Shown: piece after piece, positions 6,528 through 14,127 of the stretch | Layout of the letters: every line of letters begins with the position of its first letter | How positions within the stretch are numbered: the stretch's first letter is position 1 | Assembly: GCA_020635905.1 (NCBI GenBank) | Contig: JACJYV010000015.1 | Coordinates: 1 to 25,415, forward strand | Direction of reading: 5' to 3' | DNA length: 25,415 nucleotides | Source of the DNA: Bacteroidia bacterium | GTDB lineage: Bacteria; Bacteroidota; Bacteroidia; J057; JADKCL01 | The notes under the pieces: generated by a model | What the model saw: the letters and a program-made list of their open reading frames with translations, nothing else | Told to the model about the DNA's origin: nothing | Databases searched by the model: none | Program-made: the position numbers and the translations under genes

Positions 6528-8066
6528 CATGCGCGTCAACTTAATCATACAACTTGCTGTTTATCAACAAATTGATATTTATTTATTGACTTTGGGGTAA
6601 GGGAGAGAGTAAATAAAATAGGGGTTCCCTATCCTTCCCACTTTACCACAAATGAAGATGAATAAAAGCAACCCCTATGAATCACTTAATTTAAGCGAGG
6701 AAACTCTCAGAAAAAAGATTTCTGAATTAAATGTTGATAATTTGGCCCGGTCAAAGGACATTGCCTGGGCACCCAGGACACCCAAAAAAGTGTATGCCTC
6801 GGCCTTATTGTTCGCTTTATTTCGGAGTTTAACCCGATCGCAGTATGGCGGATCCTTGCTCAGTTATGCAAGCACTATTGCATTGGACAATTTAGCCCAG
6901 CCCCACTCAAAAAATTTCCTTTCGCGGGAATCCGTTCGCAAGCGATTGAATAAAAGTTTTGTAAAACTCCTTCTTGAATTGGTTAAGGTCTTAATTGGGT
7001 CAAAAATGAAAGATTTTACCCAGAAGCTGACTTCTGGAAGCAAGGCAGAAAGTAGTCTCTTTGATCATTTTAACTGTATTTATTTGCAGGACAGCACCTG
7101 CATAGGACTGGATGACAAACTGTTTGAGTTCTTCAAGGGAAATTACAGCAGGGGGGAGAGGAAATCAGTGGCAAAAATAGATTTGATCTTCGAACTAAAT
7201 TCCTCTACCTGCAAAAAACTTGATCTGAAGGGCTACAACAAAAATGACCAAAGTGCTGCCATGGAGATTATCCCCTTGCTGCAACCCGGAAATTTGGTAA
7301 TCAGGGATTTAGGATATTTCACCCTGGGTGGTTTGGAGGCAATTCAAAAAGCTGGAGCACATTTTCTCAGCAGATATCGTTACGGAACCGACTGCCTGAA
7401 CCCGAAAACGGGCAAGAAAATTCACCTTGCCCACCTTCTGCAAAAGAAGAAAGTATTGGACATGGAAATTTTGCTTGGGGCCAGGAAAAAATTAAAATGC
7501 AGATTAATCGCAATTCCATTACCAGATTCAGTTGCGGAAGAAAAGCGCAGAAAGGCAAAAAAGGACCGGCACGCTTCAGCAAATCATAGTGAGGATTATC
7601 TATTGCTGTTAGGTTGGAAGATATTCGTTACCTCGGTTGGGAAGGATGTCTGGGACATTGGGCAGGCAAAACTGGCCTATCAGGCAAGGTGGCAAATTGA
7701 AATCATTTTCAAATCCTGGAAAAGCCATTTAAATCTTGAGAATCTCAATAATCAAGGCCAAAAGTGTCCGGAAGCAGTAAAATCAAAGTTTTGGGCAGCC
7801 CTGATATTTATCTTGCTATTTGTATTCAAATTTTATCAGGAAATCAGGTGGCACGGTTTCGAGAAAACAGGGAAGCATCTCAGTATCATAAAACTGACTC
7901 AATTCCTTTCTTTGAATCTGGAAACAGTTCTGAAATTTCTCTCAAATCCAAAATTACCAGACCTGATAGCCTATTGCTGTTCTTATGAAAAAAGGCTTAA
8001 TAGGCTGAATCTAACCCAGAAATTCTTAGGACAGGGACTAAACTCAACGTTAAGTTGACGCCTATG
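6528..8066 (+). mobile_element. Complete IS4-family insertion sequence (1539 bp)
   Basis: The left end CATGCGCGTCAACTTAA (6528-6544) and the reverse complement of the right end, CATAGGCGTCAACTTAA (8050-8066), match at 15 of 17 positions. Twelve identical bases flank the element (6516-6527 and 8067-8078). One transposase gene fills it. The CAT...TCAACTTAA end and the 10-12 bp target duplication are, from memory, typical of IS231-type members of the IS4 family. The element appears intact and may be active. Confidence 0.85.
6652..8058 (+). CDS. IS4-family DDE transposase
   Basis: 468 residues, usual for the family. The catalytic residues are visible: D147 in LQDSTCIGLDDK, D219 in VIRDLGYFTLGGLEA, and E350 within YQARWQIEIIFKSWK, which matches the IS4 signature Y-(2)-R-(3)-E-(6)-K exactly (Y343, R346, E350, K357). 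It starts at ATG 6652, with a second ATG at 6658. The stop codon (8056-8058) lies inside the right terminal repeat, so the gene reaches the element edge. Its product cuts and pastes the element at 6528-8066. Confidence 0.93.
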   Translation: MKMNKSNPYESLNLSEETLRKKISELNVDNLARSKDIAWAPRTPKKVYASALLFALFRSLTRSQYGGSLLSYASTIALDNLAQPHSKNFLSRESVRKRLNKSFVKLLLELVKVLIGSKMKDFTQKLTSGSKAESSLFDHFNCIYLQDSTCIGLDDKLFEFFKGNYSRGERKSVAKIDLIFELNSSTCKKLDLKGYNKNDQSAAMEIIPLLQPGNLVIRDLGYFTLGGLEAIQKAGAHFLSRYRYGTDCLNPKTGKKIHLAHLLQKKKVLDMEILLGARKKLKCRLIAIPLPDSVAEEKRRKAKKDRHASANHSEDYLLLLGWKIFVTSVGKDVWDIGQAKLAYQARWQIEIIFKSWKSHLNLENLNNQGQKCPEAVKSKFWAALIFILLFVFKFYQEIRWHGFEKTGKHLSIIKLTQFLSLNLETVLKFLSNPKLPDLIAYCCSYEKRLNRLNLTQKFLGQGLNSTLS

Positions 8067-8078
8067 CGATAGCTATCG
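8067..8078. repeat. 12-bp target-site duplication, right copy
   Basis: CGATAGCTATCG, identical to 6516-6527. It is followed by GGGACCGCTTGCGG, so the original target was a CCCGATAGCTATCGGG-type palindrome next to a CCGC/GCGG hairpin. Confidence 0.75.
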
Positions 8079-8289
8079 GGACCGCTTGCGGTTCCTTTCA
8101 ACCCTCATTCTTCGCGCTTCTTCTAGTTTTTCGGGCACGTGGAGATCCTTGAGCTCCATTCCTGCGTAGGCTTCTGAAGGCGTCAGGCCCTTTAGCTGAC
8201 CGTGGGGGCGGTGTTCATTGTAATCCTCGATAGCCTCGGAAATGTGTTTTTGCATTTGCTCCGCTGAATGAATGGAATGCAGATAGAGA
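8073..8289 (-). pseudogene. C-terminal part of the rve-type transposase split by IS66
   Basis: The minus strand reads LYLHSIHSAEQMQKHISEAI and then EDYNEHRPHGQLKGLTPSEA, the classic C-terminal end of an IS3-like integrase-core transposase. It continues the gene fragment at 10980-12054. Once IS66 and one copy of the 8-bp duplication are removed, the joined frame runs KYRYLYLHSIHSAEQ without error. The stop falls inside the palindrome at 8067-8081, so the natural 3' end may have been altered. Confidence 0.8.
8282..8289. repeat. 8-bp IS66 target duplication, left copy
   Basis: GATAGAGA, identical to 10980-10987 on the other side of the element. Confidence 0.9.
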
Positions 8290-8347
8290 GTAAGCACCCG
8301 GCTAACCCCATCTAATTTAGCGGCCTGATTTTCCGGATTTTTGGTGC

Positions 8348-8686
8348 ATGGAAAAAACAACGCATTTAATCCCTGCCCTGGCCGATTCCCGGCTTGGCAG
8401 GCGAACCTCCGAAGAAATGTTCCCTTTGATTGAGTCCCAGGCGTCAAGTGGTTTGAGTCAGCGGCAGTTTTGTGAGGAAAGTGGGATTTCTGCGCACGTT
8501 TTCACTTACTGGCTGCGCAAATACAGAGTAACCCGAAGCGTTAATTCTGGCTTTTTGCGGCTCCCGGCACCTTCAAGTGGTCCTTCAGCCCCGATTCTTC
8601 TGGTTCTACACGGTGGGCATCGGTTGGAGTTTAGTGACAGGATTTCTCCCTGCTGGGTTGCTGAGTTGGTGCGAGAACTGAGCTGA
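8348..8686 (+). CDS. tnpA: IS66 TnpA-like accessory protein
   Basis: 112 residues. The central part (SGLSQRQFCEESGISAHVFT, YWLRKYR) is the helix-turn-helix region of IS66 first-frame proteins, and the C-terminal VLHGGHRLEFSD and WVAELVREL are typical of TnpA in this family. It is needed with TnpB and TnpC for IS66 transposition in studied elements. Its start, ATG 8348, lies 38 nt inside the left repeat. It is followed by tnpB after one base (TGA-A-ATG), suggesting coupled translation. Confidence 0.85.
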   Translation: MEKTTHLIPALADSRLGRRTSEEMFPLIESQASSGLSQRQFCEESGISAHVFTYWLRKYRVTRSVNSGFLRLPAPSSGPSAPILLVLHGGHRLEFSDRISPCWVAELVRELS

Positions 8687-8687
8687 A

Positions 8688-9023
8688 ATGTGGGTCTTTG
8701 GAAGTCGCCGGTTTTTTCTTTGGCGCGGGGTTACGGATATGCGTAAGTCCTTCAATGGTCTTTCTGCAATTGTTCGCAATGAAATGGGTGGACAATTAAT
8801 GAGCGGAGACATATTTATTTTCGCCAATCGCCGCAGGGACAGGATCAAGCTTTTGTTGTGGGATCGGACGGGGTTCGTGATCTGGTACAAGCGCCTGGAG
8901 CAGGGAACTTTTGAGATTCCCCAAAGCGGGACGGGAGAGGTAAGCGAAGCTCAGTTGGTGCTGATCCTGGAAGGGATCGAACTGGGGTCGGTTAGGCATC
9001 GGAAAAGATACATTCATCATTGA
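8688..9023 (+). CDS. tnpB: IS66 family accessory protein TnpB
   Basis: 111 residues with the well-known TnpB pattern: GVTDMRKSFNGLSAIVRNEM, GDIFIFANRRRDRIKLLLWD and GFVIWYKRLEQGTFEIP. The length is usual for the family. It starts one base after tnpA ends, in the same operon. The biochemical role is not settled, but it is conserved in IS66 elements. Confidence 0.93.
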   Translation: MWVFGSRRFFLWRGVTDMRKSFNGLSAIVRNEMGGQLMSGDIFIFANRRRDRIKLLLWDRTGFVIWYKRLEQGTFEIPQSGTGEVSEAQLVLILEGIELGSVRHRKRYIHH

Positions 9024-9087
9024 TTATCAACGATTTTTGTTGAAAAATGGGCAATGAAAATCATTTTTAAACAGCCAATTTCAGGCT

Positions 9088-10560
9088 GTGAACGCAGCAG
9101 TACTGGTCCAGGAAAACGCCCGATTGGTGGCCAAGGTATCCCGGCTCGAAGCCCAGGTATCGGAGTTATTGCGCATAATCCATGGCCGTTCCAGCGAGCG
9201 GGTTGTCCCTGAGCCGCCCGCAGGGCAGATGGCTTTGTTTCCCGCCGATGGGGAAGCAGAAAAAACCGCAGCTCCTGCTGAGAAAGAGGAAATCAGCTAT
9301 GAGCGAACCAAAGTCCGCAAAGAGAAGCCCTTCCGTCAGTTTCTTCCCGACGACCTTCCGCACGAGGAGATCGTGGTAAAGCCCGATTTCGATACTGCCG
9401 GACTGGTGATCATCGGCAAAGAGGTTACCAAAGAACTGGAATGGATCCCTGGTAGTTTTAAGGTGGTTTGCTACATCCGCTACAAATACGCGGATCCGAA
9501 CCGGGAGGAGGCTGGGGTGAAGATTGCCCCCTTACCATCGCGTCCCATCGAAAAGGCCATCGCAGGGGCAGGTCTGCTTGCGCAGATCATCATCGACAAG
9601 TTCGTTGACCACTTGCCCTTTTACCGGCAGGCCCGGCGATTCCGCCGGGCGGGATTCAACATCCCGCTTTCTACTCTGGAAGGCTGGTTTAACCAATCCT
9701 GCGATCTGTTGACTATGCTTTATGACCTGCTGCTTGCCCATGTTTCCGGAGCGGATTACCTTCAGGGCGACGAGACTCCGCTCAGGGTAATGTGTAGCCT
9801 GATAAAGGGGAAGACCCACCTGGGGTATCACTGGATTTACCACGCCCCGGCAAAAAAGCTGGCAGTATTCGACTACCGAAAGGGCAGAAACCGGGCAGGC
9901 CCGCAAGAACGACTGAAGGAATTCAGAGGTTGGCTGCAAACCGATGGTTACTCCGTTTATGATGGGTTCGAAAAGCAGGACGGCATCCGCCTGATCGGTT
10001 GCTGGGCGCATGCACGCAGATATTTTGAACGCGCGTTGACCGTTTACCCGGATCACGCCGGGAGGATGATCTCATGGATCCGGGCGCTGTACGCGATTGA
10101 GCGCAGCTCGAGGGAGGGAAATCTCCCGCCCGAACAACGAAAGAAGCTCAGGGTAAGTCTGTCACTTCCCATCCTGAAAAATATCGCCGGATGGTTGGTG
10201 GAGATGGAAATCAATCCGGTCTTCCTGCCTAAAGACCCATTGGGGAAGGCGCATACATACCTGCGCAACCGCTTCGATTACCTGCTCCGCTACCTCGAAG
10301 AGGGAAGGCTGGAAATTGACAATAATCTTGCCGAGAATCTGATCCGCCCCATTGCCGTCGGGCGGAAGAATTACCTGTTTGCCGGTTCCCATCGGGGGGC
10401 CAAAAGGGCCGCTATGATTTATTCCCTTACAGCATCCTGCAAACTCAACGCAATAGACCCCTTCCTCTACCTAAAGGACGTGCTCACACGACTTCCCAAC
10501 CATAACATCCAAAACCTGCACGAATTACTCCCCTGCAATTGGGAACCGCTCAAAAATTGA
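9088..10560 (+). CDS. tnpC: IS66 family DDE transposase TnpC
   Basis: 490 residues. In order: an N-terminal coiled coil (NARLVAKVSRLEAQVSELLR), a linker and zinc-finger-type region that here lacks clear CxxC pairs, the DDE core with D228 (YLQGDETPLRV), D286 (WLQTDGYSVYDGF) and E416 (LEIDNNLAENLIRP), and the short IS66 C-terminal domain (LTASCKLNAIDPFLYLKDVL). The GTG start at 9088 is chosen because the coiled coil begins directly after it. The 64-nt gap after tnpB contains a CAAC...GTTG hairpin (about 9028-9042). Confidence 0.93.
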   Translation: MNAAVLVQENARLVAKVSRLEAQVSELLRIIHGRSSERVVPEPPAGQMALFPADGEAEKTAAPAEKEEISYERTKVRKEKPFRQFLPDDLPHEEIVVKPDFDTAGLVIIGKEVTKELEWIPGSFKVVCYIRYKYADPNREEAGVKIAPLPSRPIEKAIAGAGLLAQIIIDKFVDHLPFYRQARRFRRAGFNIPLSTLEGWFNQSCDLLTMLYDLLLAHVSGADYLQGDETPLRVMCSLIKGKTHLGYHWIYHAPAKKLAVFDYRKGRNRAGPQERLKEFRGWLQTDGYSVYDGFEKQDGIRLIGCWAHARRYFERALTVYPDHAGRMISWIRALYAIERSSREGNLPPEQRKKLRVSLSLPILKNIAGWLVEMEINPVFLPKDPLGKAHTYLRNRFDYLLRYLEEGRLEIDNNLAENLIRPIAVGRKNYLFAGSHRGAKRAAMIYSLTASCKLNAIDPFLYLKDVLTRLPNHNIQNLHELLPCNWEPLKN

Positions 10561-10565
10561 CCGTT

Positions 10566-10946
10566 ATGTCTAAGAAATACATCTCCTATTCTGATCAACT
10601 CGCCAGATTTATTGAACCCATTCTGGATAGGGAGGGGGAAGACCAGGAATCACTCCTCTTCAAAGCTCAGATGGGCATGGTGGCCTGGAATTACTGCCTG
10701 TCCCAGGACCATGACTTCATACCCTACGCAAAGATGGGAGCAACCGATGCCTACCAAAGGGCTGCTGCACAAAGCACAAAATGGGAAAAATGGATGAAGG
10801 GGTTGGTCCTGCGCAAACGGGCAAAATTCTCACAGTACACAAACTTCCTCGTCCTGGCGGAGATCAAGGACAAACCCGATGGGTCACAAACACTATATGT
10901 AGAGTCTGCTCCGCTGGAGATTATGATGGGAAGACTACCGGAGTAG
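10566..10946 (+). CDS. Fourth small gene within IS66, unknown function
   Basis: 126 residues (MSKKYISYSDQLARFIEPIL...). It starts 5 nt after the tnpC stop and ends 13 nt before the right inverted repeat, so it moves with the element. The protein is helical and charged, with no recognised catalytic motif; it contains LFKAQMGMVAWNYCLSQDHD and KWEKWMKGLVLRKRAKFSQY. Frames reading upstream to 10539 would overlap tnpC, so ATG 10566 is preferred. It could be a transposition regulator or a passenger gene. Similar small proteins sit beside some Bacteroidota IS66 transposases, but I cannot name a family. Confidence 0.65.
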   Translation: MSKKYISYSDQLARFIEPILDREGEDQESLLFKAQMGMVAWNYCLSQDHDFIPYAKMGATDAYQRAAAQSTKWEKWMKGLVLRKRAKFSQYTNFLVLAEIKDKPDGSQTLYVESAPLEIMMGRLPE

Positions 10947-10979
10947 AAAATTAAGGGGTGGGGTTGGCCGGGTGCTTAC

Positions 10980-10987
10980 GATAGAGA
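10980..10987. repeat. 8-bp IS66 target duplication, right copy
   Basis: GATAGAGA, matching 8282-8289. Confidence 0.9.
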
Positions 10988-12054
10988 TAACGGTACTTCA
11001 AAGTCTTATTGAAGGCCTCAACCATGCTGTTGGATTGAAGAATATCGCCCTGGGCGATGAGTTTTCGAATGGGAAGGGGATGTTCTGCAAGCGTGCTTTC
11101 GACCAGTTGGGCGTTATTTTCAGAACCGCCGTCAACGATCAGGGAAGGGATTACCTCTTTCAGTTGTTCGCCCAAGGCCATCCAGGCTTTTTTTAACACT
11201 TCGACAGATCCCTGGGCAGAAAGCTTATCCGCCACCGTCCAAGCCAATATTTTCCTCGAAAAATTATCCATCAGAATGTGGATGTAATGCTTCACCCCAA
11301 TCTGGGTTTTGAACACAGTTACATCCAGGTGCCAGTATTCGTTAGGCTGGGTGGCGCGCAGGCCTTCGATTTGGCGGTCACGCTTGCAGGGCAGCGGTCT
11401 GCGAATGACGAGCAGGCGGTTATACTTGTACCAGGTGCTCAGGGAAAGGGAAACAATGCCTTCCCGCAGGGCGTACCAGGCTACCGAGCAAACGGGCCAT
11501 TGCATGAGATCGGGGTCGGTGAGCAATGCTTTGATGCGGACCACTTCACCCGTGGTGGCTTGGTTGGGGCGGCGTTTGAGACAGAGGAATTCGAAGGATT
11601 CAGGACAGGGATGCTTTACCCTTACCAGCCAGTCTTGCCAGGTGGATCGTGAAATGCGGAAAATCCGGATCGATTTTCCGGGTCTAAGGGTATTAGAAGC
11701 CTTTAGAACAGCATTCACAATATCAGATTTGGCTTTTCGAAGTCTTTCAGAAACTCCTGCAACTTGAAATACGATCTGCTGAAAGGTCAGGAACAGCCGC
11801 AAATAAGCCCGAAAGGTTCTTTGGGCAGCCTTGTGCTTTGCAAAAGATTGGAGTAATTCCAGCTTTTCGCTGCATATATCATTCAATTCGCTCCCAAAGT
11901 ATTTTTCATTCACCTCACAGCGCCATCGAAGAATATTGCTTCTGGGAATCTGGGTTTGAATACCCTGGGGCAATGCAGCTTCCAACCCCTTGCGGTAAAG
12001 ATGTTTAACCGCAGTGTCATAGCATATCCTGTTTTGCATATTCCAACAATTCAA
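10980..12054 (-). pseudogene. N-terminal part of an rve-type (IS3/IS481-like) transposase, split by IS66
   Basis: About 358 residues read leftward from ATG 12054. The integrase-core catalytic residues are D244 (EYWHLDVTVFK), D308 (SLIVDGGSENN) and E346 (QSNSMVEAFNKTLKYRY). The N-terminal 230 residues hold helix-turn-helix-like segments (SRSTWQDWLVRV, SLSTWYKYNRL). The gene is interrupted at the IS66 target (10980-10987) and continues at 8281-8073. Joined, it is 427 residues with no frameshift, so IS66 insertion is the inactivating event. The outer ends of the original element were not found. The longer frame to 10951 runs into IS66 and is artificial. Confidence 0.85.
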
Positions 12055-12074
12055 AATTTCAAACCAACCTGACG

Positions 12075-12103
12075 AAAAAAAGGGTGGACCATAAGATCCA
12101 CCC
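12075..12103 (-). terminator. Rho-independent terminator for the leftward T9SS gene
   Basis: A perfect 7-bp stem GGGTGGA/TCCACCC with an 8-nt loop (12082-12103). On the minus strand it is followed by seven T (12081-12075). It lies 44 nt after the stop codon of the gene ending at 12147. Confidence 0.85.
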
Positions 12104-12146
12104 TATATTTCAATCAGAAAGAATGACTTCAGGTCCCCTCAAATGA

Positions 12147-12821
12147 TCATTCAAGCTTGATGAGCTTCCTGGCTATGTTTTCATCTCCAAAATCAACGAG
12201 GATGAAGTAAACGCCTGCGGGAAGATCGCTCATAGAGATAGTTGTGGTGGTTGTCTTTCCAGCTTCCACCTGCCGCCAGAGTTTGCCTCTCAAGTCAAAG
12301 ATCCTGAAGGTTTGGGCAGGTCTTTCAGCATCCACCTGGATGTTCAGTTCGTTGCGGAAAGGATTGGGATATACGCTGAATCCTGCTGCCAGGTCTTCCT
12401 GGGTGAAATATCCGCTTCTTTTGTGATATCCGGGGATGGTATCTCCGCAAATGATGGTATCCGCATCAAGGGTATCCACTGCAAGGTCAAAAGTATCAAT
12501 GTTGATGGAATATTTAACCGCCGAAGGCGACCATGATAGGATCGAATCGTGGTAATATTGGGGAGTGGTGAACACACTGTCGTGACAGGCAGTAAACCCG
12601 GGGTGATCGGTCTTCACAGTCCATGCATCCTGGTTGGCCGCCCCAAAACTCAGGGTACCTCCACCATTGAGCGCCCCCCCGTCTGAGGTTTGTACAAAAT
12701 GCCTGAACTCATCATCCAGAGTATCTCCGTAAACATGAAACCATTTCAGGGCTCCTGCTGGTCCCAGTTTCCCCCCCAAATCTTCTTCCTTTCCCTCAAA
12801 TATTCCGTAATTTCGCTCCAT
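12147..12821 (-). CDS. T9SS type A sorting-domain protein, probably a 5'-truncated fragment
   Basis: 224 residues from ATG 12821. The last 75 or so are a type A sorting domain: SVYPNPFRNELNIQV, FRIFDLRGKLWRQVEAG, LPAGVYFILVDFG, RKLIKLE. Residues about 16-65 (WFHVYGDTLDDEFRHFVQTS, DGGALNGGGTLSFGAANQDA, WTVKTD) match one unit of the GGS.DDE...QTSDGGY...VKTD repeat found in long Bacteroidota secreted proteins. There is no signal peptide from this start, nor from the longer frame to 12950, which would overlap the divergent gene. A T9SS client needs one, so the gene is probably the 3' end of a longer protein. A terminator follows at 12075-12103. Confidence 0.65.
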   Translation of the reverse strand: MERNYGIFEGKEEDLGGKLGPAGALKWFHVYGDTLDDEFRHFVQTSDGGALNGGGTLSFGAANQDAWTVKTDHPGFTACHDSVFTTPQYYHDSILSWSPSAVKYSINIDTFDLAVDTLDADTIICGDTIPGYHKRSGYFTQEDLAAGFSVYPNPFRNELNIQVDAERPAQTFRIFDLRGKLWRQVEAGKTTTTTISMSDLPAGVYFILVDFGDENIARKLIKLE

Positions 12822-14127
12822 GACCCCCGGCACTGCGCGCGCATACCTTCCGTTTATCTTCTTATTGTGGCTTTTGTTTGCCCTGGCGGTGCTGGTGCTC
12901 TGGTTGATCCCCGTTTTCCTGGATGAAAATCTGCCCGGCAGCCTCACCACTTATTTTGCCTTCAGAAATTCCCTCACTTTTGCGGTGCTTGCCTGGACCA
13001 TGGCCCTGTCTGTGATTTCTCTTTCCGACAAAAAGGGCCTGTCCGCCCTTTGGAGCAGTTCTCTGGGCTTTCACCTGTGCAATTTTGGTTTTGGCCTGGG
13101 CGTGTACTGGATTTCCAATCCCGTTTACACCGGGCATTTACTGCCGCTCAGGCTGCTGCCTTTACTGCTTGCCCTGCTTTCCCTCATCATGGCCGCAGGC
13201 CTGCTGGCCCGGCAACGCAAACTGGTGCATAACCCCTGGCATGGCCCCGTTTTGGGGGTGCTGGGCCTTCTGTTTGTCTGGTGTCTGCTCGAAGGAGGCT
13301 TTTTGTTTGTCAGTCGCTCACATGCCAATAATGCCAGCCTCGCTTCGCGCCGCTGGTTTGCGCAAAACTGGCGCCTCAATGACCAGGGCTTCCGCGAAGA
13401 TGCCGCCCGCTATGCCCAGGGCGGCAAACGGGTGCTGGTGCTGGGCGATTCTTTCACTGCGGGCCACGGGGTGGCCGAAGTGGAATCCTTCCCGGCTGTG
13501 CTCGAAAAATATCTCTGCCAGCAAAACGAAAAGGTTTGGGTGCACAACCTGGGTGCGGTGGGGGCAGGCCCGGTGGAGTCCCTGGAAAATCTCCGGGATT
13601 TTCCTCTCCCGGGCGACCTGATCTTGCTCCAGTGGTTTGTCAACGACCTGGATGATGCCTTTACCCAGGTCTCAGGTACCCATCCTCCCCAACCCGACTC
13701 GCTGAACTGGCTGGTGCAGCACTCACAGCCCCTGAATTACCTGCATTTTTCACGTCCCGACCCTGAAGTTGGCCGTGCTTATCTGGATTTTTTACAGAAC
13801 GCATTCGACTCAGAAGCGGCCCTGCAGCAACATTTTCAGGACCTGGATCAGATTCTTAGTTATGCGCAGGCAAAGGAAATCCCCGTCCTGGTGGTGATTT
13901 TTCCCTTTTTGCAGGACTATCATTTGTTGGAAAAAGGGATTGATCATGTGAAATATCATTTTGTGCAGGAGGGAGTGGAGGTGCTGGACGTGCGGGCGAT
14001 GGCCTCCGATTGGGAACCTGCGGCCAGAATAGTAAATTCGGGCGATGGTCACCCCAGCCCGGCTCTGCATGCAGTGGTGGGGGAGGAATTGGGAAAAATC
14101 ATTGAAACAAAACCGTGGCTCAGGTAA
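12820..14127 (+). CDS. Membrane-anchored SGNH/GDSL-type hydrolase, paralogue 1
   Basis: 435 residues. The N-terminal 165 hold about five hydrophobic helices (for example LPFIFLLWLLFALAVLVLWL and LLPLLLALLSLIMAAGLLA). The SGNH fold follows: block I LVLGDSFTAGHG with nucleophile Ser211, then a glycine-containing block, LLQWFVNDLDD as the N block, and a C-terminal DGHPSPALH (D409, H411). The class acts as esterases or carbohydrate deacetylases or acetyltransferases; the substrate here is unknown. It overlaps the next gene, its paralogue, by 13 nt, so the pair is an operon. The start shares the bases CATG with the divergent T9SS fragment. Confidence 0.75.
   Translation: MTPGTARAYLPFIFLLWLLFALAVLVLWLIPVFLDENLPGSLTTYFAFRNSLTFAVLAWTMALSVISLSDKKGLSALWSSSLGFHLCNFGFGLGVYWISNPVYTGHLLPLRLLPLLLALLSLIMAAGLLARQRKLVHNPWHGPVLGVLGLLFVWCLLEGGFLFVSRSHANNASLASRRWFAQNWRLNDQGFREDAARYAQGGKRVLVLGDSFTAGHGVAEVESFPAVLEKYLCQQNEKVWVHNLGAVGAGPVESLENLRDFPLPGDLILLQWFVNDLDDAFTQVSGTHPPQPDSLNWLVQHSQPLNYLHFSRPDPEVGRAYLDFLQNAFDSEAALQQHFQDLDQILSYAQAKEIPVLVVIFPFLQDYHLLEKGIDHVKYHFVQEGVEVLDVRAMASDWEPAARIVNSGDGHPSPALHAVVGEELGKIIETKPWLR

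Larger units (their letters stand above)
8290..10979 (+). mobile_element. Complete IS66-family insertion sequence (2690 bp)
   Basis: The ends are inverted repeats beginning GTAAGCACCCGGC (8290-8310 and the complement of 10959-10979; 20 of 21 positions match). The 8-bp sequence GATAGAGA flanks both sides (8282-8289 and 10980-10987), the expected duplication length for IS66. It carries tnpA, tnpB and tnpC in the standard order plus a fourth small gene before the right end. It is inserted in an older rve-type transposase gene of opposite orientation. Confidence 0.93.

Noticed and set aside
11278..11767. Plus-strand open frames opposite the split transposase
   Set aside because: The minus strand carries D244, D308 and E346 in conserved motifs; these frames are shadows.
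12147..12950. Longer start at 12950 for the T9SS type A fragment
   Set aside because: The extra 43 residues do not form a signal peptide and overlap the start of the SGNH hydrolase, whose first helix is well supported.
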